Notes under the pieces: generated by a model | Told to the model about the DNA's origin: nothing | Databases searched by the model: none | What the model saw: only the letters and a program-made list of their open reading frames with translations | Translations under genes and position numbers: made by a program | In this document: in pieces, positions 1 to 5,246 of the stretch | How positions within the stretch are numbered: the stretch's first letter is position 1 | Layout: each line of letters starts with the position of its first letter | Source of the DNA: an uncultured Pseudomonadota bacterium | GTDB lineage: Bacteria > Myxococcota_A > Polyangia > HGW-17 | Length of the DNA: 5,246 bases | Assembly: GCA_938004375.1 (NCBI GenBank) | Contig: CALKWH010000088.1 | Coordinates: forward strand, 1-5,246 | Direction of reading: 5' to 3'

Positions 1-50
1 GGCGACCACCGAGCTCTACACTCTTTCCCTACACGACGCTCTTCCGATCT
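1..50 (+). other. Illumina P5/TruSeq universal adapter (contaminant)
   Basis: This stretch matches the Illumina P5 plus TruSeq universal adapter, starting at its ninth base and running to its 3' end, CTCTTCCGATCT, at 39-50. I see one mismatch: C at position 14 (GAGCTCT) where the adapter has A (GAGATCT). It is library sequence left at the contig end. It also yields tell-tale artefact peptides: the forward frame entering the first gene reads TLSLHDALPI, and minus-strand frames end in IGRASCRERV. No biological feature should begin here, and any predicted protein using these bases has a false terminus. Confidence 0.98.
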
Positions 51-2212
51 TGCTCAAGAAGACGCGCAAGGGCGTGGAGGATCTCTTCGGCGAGAACGCC
101 ACAGCGGCCGGGCAGGCGTGGGGCGACTCGCTGCGGAAGTCCATCGGGCTCACCGAGGCGCAGGTGAAGGGCTTGGGCCAGGCCGTGAAGGGACTGGAGG
201 GCGCCTTCGAGGTCGCCGCCATGGCGTCCAAGGCGCTCGTGTCTCCGCTGGGCGCTGCGCTCCTGGGCGTCGTCGGCCTCACTGCGGCGTGGGGCGGGCT
301 CAAGCAGCTGCTGAACACCAAGGGCTGGCTGCCGGAGTTCATGGACGAGCCGTGGTTCCAGGCGTTCAAGCCGTCCGCCACGCCGGGCTGGGAGGGCGTG
401 GACTTCAAGCGCCGAGCCCCAGGGCCCAAGGGCGCCGCCGCGGAGCAGGCCTACGGGAAGTTCTTCGACCCGACCACGGGCAGGTACACGTCCGCAGGCC
501 CGGTTGCCTCCGTCCCCGATCCAGGCCCATCCGGACCCGGCATCGGCGAGCGCGCCAAGGAGGGGTTCGCGTCGGCGATGGAGGGGTTCGTGAAGTCGCT
601 GAAGGAGGGGGCCAAGGATCTCGAGCCGGCGCTCAAGGCGTTCATGGAGATGTTCGACAACCTGGCCCCCGGGGCCAAGAAGAAGACCGAGGAGGCAAAG
701 AAGAAGGCCTCGGTCAACGAGTGGTCCTCCTACGACGAGAAGGGAGCTGCGGACCTGAAGCGCACCCAGGAGAAGTTCGCGGACGCCCAGATCGACATGC
801 GCTACGCAGAGCAGGCAATGTTCGAGCGCACCCACAAGGAGTACCTGGACACGCAGCAGATGGAACTCGACGCTCTCAAGGAGCGCCATCGCAAGCAGCG
901 GGCCCTTGATGACATGGCGGCTGACGCCATCAAGGAGGCGTACCGGGAGACAGAGTCTCGCTGGGAAGCGCTCGGGTCGGGTCGCATTGGGACCACGCTT
1001 GGAGTGCAGGGCCTGGCTGGCGGGGTGCTAGACCAACTCGGCGGAGCAGCTGCCGGCTACCAGCGGACGGGCGCCGTGCTGCAGGGCGCGGCCAGCGGCA
1101 TGCAGTCGAGCGGCGGCTCGCCGTACGGCGCGATCATCGGCGCCATCATCGGCCTGCTCACGCAGACGCAGTCGTTCTCGGCGATCATGGAGGGCATCGA
1201 GGGAGTGCTCGGATCCGTAGTCGACGCGCTCGATTCGTTCATCGAGCCAGTGCTCAACTTCCTCGAGCCAATCCTCGACCTCATCAGCGGGATCTTCGAC
1301 CTGGTGGCGGTCGGGTTCGACGCTATCAACGGGCTGATCTCGGACGATGGGTTGGGCAAGAGCATCGGCGACAAGGAGAGCCAGTGGGGCAAGTACAGCG
1401 TCAACGACTGGTTGACGCTTACGCCGCTCATCAACGAGGCGGGCAAGGAGTTGGAGAAGATCTTCTCTGGGGACAAGGAGATCACCGAGTGGAAGGAGAT
1501 CCAGAAGGCCAACATGGAGTCGCTCCAGGCGCAGACCACGCAGGCGGCTGCGAGCTACTACCAGCTCGGAGAGGGCGACTACCAGCGACAGATGGAGTCT
1601 CTCTACTACGCGCAGCGTCTCGGTAGCGACCGCCAGCATGACGTGGAGATGGGGATCGTCAAGCGCTACGAGGCAGACCACGCCGCCGAGATCCAGGCCC
1701 GGTATTTGGCTGACTCGCTCTACGAGCTCGGTGGGCAGGCGAAGGCGAGCGCCAACGAGTTGCTGCTGCTGTCCACCTCGAGCGGCGCAGAGGCGTACAT
1801 CGTCGCGCAAGTGAAGGCGGCCGAGGTGCAGGCGAAGAAGACCGAGTTGGACCTCATCGTCCAGGACCGCCTGGCCGCGCTCGGGCTCGCCGCGGACAAC
1901 GCCACCAAGGCTGTTGCCCAGTTCGCCGACGCCTTCCTCAACGTGCCCATCGGCTACAAACTCGCGCTCTCGCAGTTTGGGGCGACGGCGGCGGCGGGCT
2001 CCGCGGGTGGCGGGGGTGGCGGAGGCGGTGGACCGTCCAACATGCCTGCCCCGGCCGCTGGCGGAGGTGGCGGTGGTGGTGGCGGGACCGTCAACGTGAC
2101 GATCCAGAGTGACGACCCGAACGCCATCTGGTCGAAGCTCAAGCAACTCATGGCACGCGACAACTACGTCCGCGGCGGAACCATCGCATCCCGCGCGCCG
2201 GTTGGAGTCTGA
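51..2212 (+). CDS. Phage tail tape-measure-like protein, 5'-truncated
   Basis: Probable C-terminal part of a tail tape measure protein, which lines the tail tube, sets its length and helps DNA pass into the cell. About 719 codons remain. The natural start is lost: the apparent TTG at 50-52 takes its T from the adapter, and the first complete native codon is at 53. Residue numbers count from that TTG. Visible features are a hydrophobic Ala/Gly/Leu-rich stretch (about 54-85), a Lys/Glu-rich helical, probably coiled-coil region (about 205-305), and a second hydrophobic region (about 355-430, with GAIIGAIIGLL). Two nine-Gly tracts (653-661, 671-679) lead to a C-terminal TVNVTIQSDDP strand. Helix-rich composition, hydrophobic segments and position just before a Dit-like gene fit tape measures. 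It ends TGA, 1 nt before the next gene. Another long helical tail protein is the main alternative. Confidence 0.8.
2006..2086 (+). repeat. Twin poly-glycine linker (Gly9-spacer9-Gly9)
   Basis: Two runs of nine glycine codons (2006-2032 and 2060-2086) flank a nine-residue spacer, PSNMPAPAA. The runs mix all four glycine codons, and their codon order differs. The tract is therefore kept at protein level or is old, not a fresh slippage of one DNA unit. It probably forms a flexible linker between the helical body of the tape-measure-like protein and its short C-terminal strand region. The polyproline reading frame on the other strand is only its shadow. Confidence 0.85.
2204..2207 (+). promoter_or_regulatory. 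Shine-Dalgarno for the Dit-like gene
   Basis: GGAG lies 6 nt before the ATG at 2214, inside the last codons of the upstream gene. It supports 2214 as the true start rather than the earlier in-frame ATG at 2109, which lies deep inside the upstream gene and would add a low-complexity Ser/Thr/Ala/Arg-rich leader. Confidence 0.75.
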
Positions 2213-2213
2213 G

Positions 2214-3008
2214 ATGGTCGCCCTGTCCGTAAACGGCATCGAGATTCCGGTCTGCACATGGAAGGAATCCGACGAGGAGATCGGCGAGCGAATGCGGGCC
2301 AGCTCCGGCAAGTCGTTGGTGTCCATTCGTGACCGCAAGTTCGTCCGCCGCTTCGCCGTGCGCACCGAGGACACGACGCTGGCCGAGGCGATCAAGGGTC
2401 TGCTGACCGGGGACGGGTTCTCCTGGTCTTTCGATATCGACTGGTACTCGGAGCAGGGTCTGCCCGTGATCGCAACCGCCGGAGCCGCAAGCAGCAGTCT
2501 AGGCAGCACCGCGCCGACTCCCGCTTTCGGGGCGAAGCGCCTGGCCATTCCAGCGGCCACCACCGTCTCGTGGCAGTTGCCTGACCGCTACTCGGTCGTG
2601 TGGACCATGATCTTCTGGGCTTACTACTCGGGCGCCTGGCACCACTACGTGCTGAACTCGCTGGGCGAGAAGTGGAAGGACGGGGCTACCACTACCGACT
2701 CCGTCTACGTGAACGTGGTAACCGGCGGAGGCACGACGCAGATGCAGTTGAGCTCTCCGTCCGGTAGCGCCGCCTACTACGACGACGTGGTGGTTGTGCC
2801 GTACCTGTGGCCGAGCACCTGGCCGGCGCAGGTCTACGCGGCCATGCGCGCCTGGAAGCCGTTTCCGTTTCTCTCCGTGGCCGGCGACCTGATGCCGCAG
2901 TTCGGCCTGTTCGTCTGCCGTGGCGAGTACCACGGTGGCCCGTGCGTCAACCGCGGCAACGGCGCCAACCGGCTGCGTGAGATTGAGTTCACGCTCTACG
3001 AGGACTGA
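2214..3008 (+). CDS. Distal tail (Dit)-like protein with LamG-like insert
   Basis: A 264-aa protein, probably the distal tail protein that forms the ring joining the tail tube to the tail tip. The N-terminal part (about 1-85) contains EEIGERMRASSGKSLVS and LLTGDGFSWSFDIDWYS, a pattern I associate with Dit-like phage tail proteins. The middle (about 105-198) is rich in beta strands and aromatics (VSWQLPDRYSVVWTM, WHHYVL, EKWKDG) and ends in YYDDVVVVPY, resembling a LamG/concanavalin-like jelly roll inserted in the fold. The C-terminus (REIEFTLYED) reads as a closing beta strand. The ATG overlaps nothing, has GGAG 6 nt upstream, and lies 1 nt after the previous stop. The gene lies between the tape-measure and hub genes, the usual Dit place. 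A minor tail protein with a carbohydrate-binding insert is the alternative. I infer the family from motifs and order. Confidence 0.7.
   Translation: MVALSVNGIEIPVCTWKESDEEIGERMRASSGKSLVSIRDRKFVRRFAVRTEDTTLAEAIKGLLTGDGFSWSFDIDWYSEQGLPVIATAGAASSSLGSTAPTPAFGAKRLAIPAATTVSWQLPDRYSVVWTMIFWAYYSGAWHHYVLNSLGEKWKDGATTTDSVYVNVVTGGGTTQMQLSSPSGSAAYYDDVVVVPYLWPSTWPAQVYAAMRAWKPFPFLSVAGDLMPQFGLFVCRGEYHGGPCVNRGNGANRLREIEFTLYED
3000..3004 (+). promoter_or_regulatory. Shine-Dalgarno for the hub gene
   Basis: GAGGA lies 6 nt before the ATG at 3011, within the final codons of the Dit-like gene. Together with the 2-nt gap between the genes, it supports translationally coupled expression from one transcript. Confidence 0.75.
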
Positions 3009-3010
3009 CC

Positions 3011-4453
3011 ATGCGGACGCTCCCGGCTGCAGACGCGAAGCTCTACGGCGTGCGCGACCGCACCGTACTGCTCAAGGTGATGTGCGGCTCGCACGAGCTC
3101 ACCAAACTCAGCCCGTACAATCGAGACTGGGTGGAGTCCGTCTCCTACTCGGCGAACCTGGACCAGCCGGTGTCCACCGCCGAGATCCGCGTGCTGCGCG
3201 ACGAGGGCTATCTCTCGATGGCTCCGCTGAACGCCAACAGCCGGCTGAACAACCTGGGCGGGACGCTGGCGCCGATCATCGAACTGCGCGCGCTGGTGGT
3301 GATCTCCGTGGCCGTCGTCCCGCTGGGGCACGACCGAAACTACGCCGACACCAACGCGCTGTGGCAGGAAGTGTTCCGCGGGCGCATCGACTCGTGGGAC
3401 GCGAGCGCCAACCCCATCGTGATCCGCTGCCGGGACATCTCGTGCGAGGTGCAGGACCTGTTCATCGAGCGAGCGCGGACATACGCCGTAGGGAAGCAGA
3501 ACCGCGGCGTCGACGTGTGGAGTCCCGGCGAGGTCGTGGCGCTCGGCGAGTGGCGAGTGCCCACCCAGCTCCCGGAGCTCGGGACGGCGGTGAGCCCGAT
3601 CTGGGTCTGCACGACCGCCGGAACCTGCGGGACCACCGAGCCCACGTGGTCCGGCACCGTCACCGACGGTACCGCGGTGTGGCAGGCGCGGGTGTACGGC
3701 ACCAGCGCCTGGAACGCCAGCACCGCCTACGAGATGGGCGACTCGGTGAGCGAGGGCGGACACACCTACGTGGCGGTGCCGCTGGGCGGCGAGTCCGAGG
3801 GAACGTCCGGGGCAGCGGAGCCGACGTGGCCGACGACCGTTGGCGCGTCAGTGGACGATGGCGGCGTGCGCTGGATCATGGTCCCGGACAACACCGACGG
3901 CGGCCTGTCCATCGAGACGATCCTCGCCGGGATGCTCTACGACAACACCACGCTGCAGGACATCGCCACGATCCCAGGCATCTGGACTCCGACGAGCCCG
4001 GGCTACTGGCGCAACCCCATGGTGGTGCAGCAGCAGAGCCTGCTCGAGGCGCTGCGCGCGCTGGCCGCTGAGATCGGGTGGGACGTGCGACTGCGGTACA
4101 ACAACGCCCTGGCCGGCCACGCGACGTGGGGGAAGTGGCGGTTGTGCCTCGCTCCGCCGGAGCGCACGAAGACGGCCCCCGACGTGGAGATCACGGAGGA
4201 CGAGTACGAGGCGCTCCCTCGCTGCGAGTCGTCGCTCGAGCCGGTGCGGACGCGGGTGCGGGTGGTCTACTCGGACTATGGCGACCTGCTCGCGGATGGC
4301 ACGCCCAAGCGAAAGTCCGTCACGGTCGTGGACTCGACGGCCGAGGCGAAGTTCGGGCGGAGGTTCATGGAGATTGCGGCCGGCAGCAGCAACGGCGTGA
4401 ACTCCTCGACGGAGGCCACCGCGCTGGCCAACTCGATCCTGTCCGACGTGTAA
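3011..4453 (+). CDS. Tail-tip / baseplate hub (Tal-like) protein, N-terminal part, ends at in-frame TAA
   Basis: 480 codons to a TAA, probably the first part of the tail-tip hub that closes the tube below Dit. Residues 18-155 look like a hub/gp27-like beta domain: VESVSYSANL, then WQEVFRGRIDSWD and VIRCRDISCEVQDLFIE, the FxGxI...CRD...LQ pattern of these proteins. Residues about 174-291 are two CBM-like modules. Residues 298-480 resume the hub: SLLEALRALAAEIGWDVRLRY, then EAKFGRRFMEIAAGSS and STEATALANSILSDV. In this family the last motif is normally followed by a few residues and another beta segment. Here TAA follows instead, and that segment continues in the same frame after the stop, so this is probably not the full protein. 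ATG at 3011 is 2 nt after the Dit-like stop, with GAGGA upstream. Role is from family resemblance and gene order. Confidence 0.75.
   Translation: MRTLPAADAKLYGVRDRTVLLKVMCGSHELTKLSPYNRDWVESVSYSANLDQPVSTAEIRVLRDEGYLSMAPLNANSRLNNLGGTLAPIIELRALVVISVAVVPLGHDRNYADTNALWQEVFRGRIDSWDASANPIVIRCRDISCEVQDLFIERARTYAVGKQNRGVDVWSPGEVVALGEWRVPTQLPELGTAVSPIWVCTTAGTCGTTEPTWSGTVTDGTAVWQARVYGTSAWNASTAYEMGDSVSEGGHTYVAVPLGGESEGTSGAAEPTWPTTVGASVDDGGVRWIMVPDNTDGGLSIETILAGMLYDNTTLQDIATIPGIWTPTSPGYWRNPMVVQQQSLLEALRALAAEIGWDVRLRYNNALAGHATWGKWRLCLAPPERTKTAPDVEITEDEYEALPRCESSLEPVRTRVRVVYSDYGDLLADGTPKRKSVTVVDSTAEAKFGRRFMEIAAGSSNGVNSSTEATALANSILSDV
3530..3883 (+). repeat. Two tandem CBM-like modules inside the hub protein
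   Basis: Two related segments of about 55-60 residues (roughly 3530-3694 and 3704-3883) share the order GTxG..EPTW..TV....DG...W. The first has TCGTTEPTWSGTVTDGTAVW and the second has TSGAAEPTWPTT followed by DDGGVRW. The second also has the WNASTAYEMGDSV opening typical of small CBM5/12-like, chitin-binding-type modules; the first is more diverged at that end. Such modules recur in phage tail proteins and probably bind surface glycans or act as stabilising decorations. Binding is inferred, not shown. Confidence 0.7.
4451..4453 (+). other. Isolated in-frame TAA within a continuing coding frame
   Basis: The codons read tcc gac gtg TAA gac ccc ggc ctc. The frame is coherent on both sides and stays open for 264 codons afterwards with unchanged GC-rich codon use, so a base substitution, not an indel, would account for it. 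Among single-base neighbours TAC (Tyr) best fits the local preference for C or G in third position. The two upstream genes end in TGA and are followed at once by new starts, so TGA is a normal stop here. I see no other in-frame TAA or TAG, so a global code change is not supported. Confidence 0.9.
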
Positions 4454-5246
4454 GACCCCGGCCTCGAGGTGGATGTGTCGGGGCCGTACCGATGGAACCT
4501 GGAGCTCTCGGACCTTGTGGGGCTCGCCGGGGACTGGGAGCACTTCACGGCCGACCAAACCTCGGCGGTCTACGGCTACTCGCACGAGCTCAGCAACAAG
4601 CGCGCGAAGACCACGCTGCAGCTGCGCGGCAAGCCGGCGCTCGGCGTGATGCGCTGGCTCGAGTTGCAGGTGGGGCCTGGAACGGCGCGCCCGGCGACTA
4701 GCATCCACCCCGCCGGCCCGCAGTCTGGAAGCGTGACGGCGACCGGGACGATTAAGGGAGCAGTGGTGGAGTACAAGCCTCCGCGCTCGCTGGACAAGCC
4801 GCCGCTCGGGGGCGCAGGGCCCGGGCAGTGGCAGGAGACGGAGCTCCACCTCAGCGCGACCAGCGGATTCACGCCGTCGTCATCGACCCTCGAGGCGGTC
4901 AGCAGGTCCAACGTGTTCACGATCACCGGCAAGGACCCTGGCGTCACGCTCTACGGGCGCCTGGTGATACGGGACGGACACGGCAACCCGTCTGCGAGGT
5001 CGTCGCAGTTCTCGGTCACGCCAGGATTCGTGGAGGCCACCGACTTCGACCCGATGAAGATCGCGGCGCTGGCGGTGGTTCGTGCCTCGACGCAGGTCGA
5101 AGAGACGGGGAGCGCGCAGGTCGAGTTCAACACCGTCGAGGTGGACTCGGCAGACGGCTACGACACGGGCGATTTCCTCTACGCCGCTCCGGCCGATGGG
5201 CTCTACGAGATCCGCTGCGCGGTCGGGCTGTCTGGCCTCGCCGATG
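4454..5246 (+). CDS. In-frame continuation of the hub protein: hub C-part, FN3-like and start of C1q-like domain; 3'-partial
   Basis: 264 open codons in the hub frame after the TAA, running off the window. Numbering from the hub ATG, residues 482 to about 557 continue the hub fold: DPGLEVDVSGPYRWNLELSD, then FTADQTSAVYGYSHEL and KTTLQLRGKPALGVMRWLEL, a DQ..AV.GY.H...TTL.LRGKP pattern I recognise from phage tail-tip proteins. Residues about 611-674 look like an FN3/Ig-like domain (VTLYGRLVIRDGHGNPSA). From about 687 it resembles a C1q/TNF-type jelly roll (AQVEFNTVEVDSADGYDTG, then APADGLYEIRCAVGLSGL), cut by the window end; such domains often serve in receptor binding. No ATG lies near the break. 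The best internal restart is GTG at 4475, with GAGG at 4466-4469 5 nt upstream, but it would cut into the hub fold. Most likely this and the preceding CDS are one gene. Confidence 0.8.
4456..4483 (+). other. Possible hairpin just after the TAA
   Basis: CCCCGGC (4456-4462) can pair with GTCGGGG (4477-4483) to give a 7-bp stem with one G-U pair and a 14-nt loop, beginning 2 nt after the stop codon. There is no U-run after it, so it is not an intrinsic terminator. A structure here could influence readthrough, but such stems are common by chance in GC-rich coding DNA. Confidence 0.3.

Noticed and set aside
1028..2563. 511-aa minus-strand open frame opposite the tape-measure and Dit-like genes
   Set aside because: Composition is Arg/Leu/Val-rich with no recognisable domain, and it spans the boundary of two well-supported + genes. 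Long antisense frames are expected in high-GC coding DNA.
2920..4071. 383-aa plus-strand frame overlapping the end of Dit and the hub start
   Set aside because: Arg/Ala/Gly-rich out-of-frame shadow. The hub frame has a good start, RBS and recognisable motifs.
4451..4453. Genome-wide reassignment of TAA to a sense codon
   Set aside because: Only one in-frame TAA is visible and it is a rare codon in such GC-rich DNA. One occurrence cannot distinguish recoding from an error or mutation, and TGA clearly works as a stop here.
4456..4483. Intrinsic terminator after the hub stop
   Set aside because: The short stem is not followed by a T-run, and the coding frame continues through it.
4078..4701. 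Alternative + frame that might carry the hub across the TAA by a frameshift
   Set aside because: The hub frame itself carries recognisable protein on both sides of the stop, so no frame change is needed, and this frame encodes low-complexity Arg/Gly-rich sequence.
3848..4849. 333-aa minus-strand open frame crossing the TAA region
   Set aside because: Arg/His/Leu-rich antisense shadow of the hub frame, with no motif or ribosome-binding support. It does not explain the stop.

Overview
The window reads as a piece of a tail-assembly module from a tailed bacteriophage or prophage, in high-GC DNA (G/C-rich third codon positions throughout). All genes lie on the + strand, 1-2 nt apart, with good Shine-Dalgarno sequences, as in a phage structural operon. 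There are no tRNAs, IS elements, CRISPR arrays, integrase or host genes, so the host cannot be named. The surviving sequencing adapter suggests a lightly curated (perhaps metagenomic) assembly.

Layout. 1-50 is not biological: it is Illumina P5/TruSeq universal adapter fused to the contig edge. About 51-2212 is the C-terminal part of a tape-measure-like protein, missing its N-terminus. 2214-3008 encodes a 264-aa distal-tail (Dit)-like protein with a LamG/concanavalin-like insert. 3011-4453 encodes the first 480 residues of a tail-tip/baseplate-hub (Tal-like) protein with two tandem CBM-like modules inserted in it. A single in-frame TAA (4451-4453) stops that frame, but the same frame stays open for 264 more codons to the window edge (4454-5246). 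It continues the hub fold, then an FN3-like segment, then the start of a C1q/TNF-like jelly roll.

Together the genes follow the usual order tape measure - Dit - Tal/hub - fibre/receptor-binding part. The first sets tail length, the second and third build the tail tip, and the C-terminal modules probably contact the host surface.

The most interesting point is the lone TAA inside an otherwise continuous hub/receptor-binding frame. It could be a base-call error, a nonsense mutation, a split gene with internal re-initiation at a GTG, or programmed readthrough giving short and long tail-tip proteins. The sequence alone does not decide. Otherwise the region looks like a normal tail module. Family assignments come from reading motifs and gene order, not from a search.
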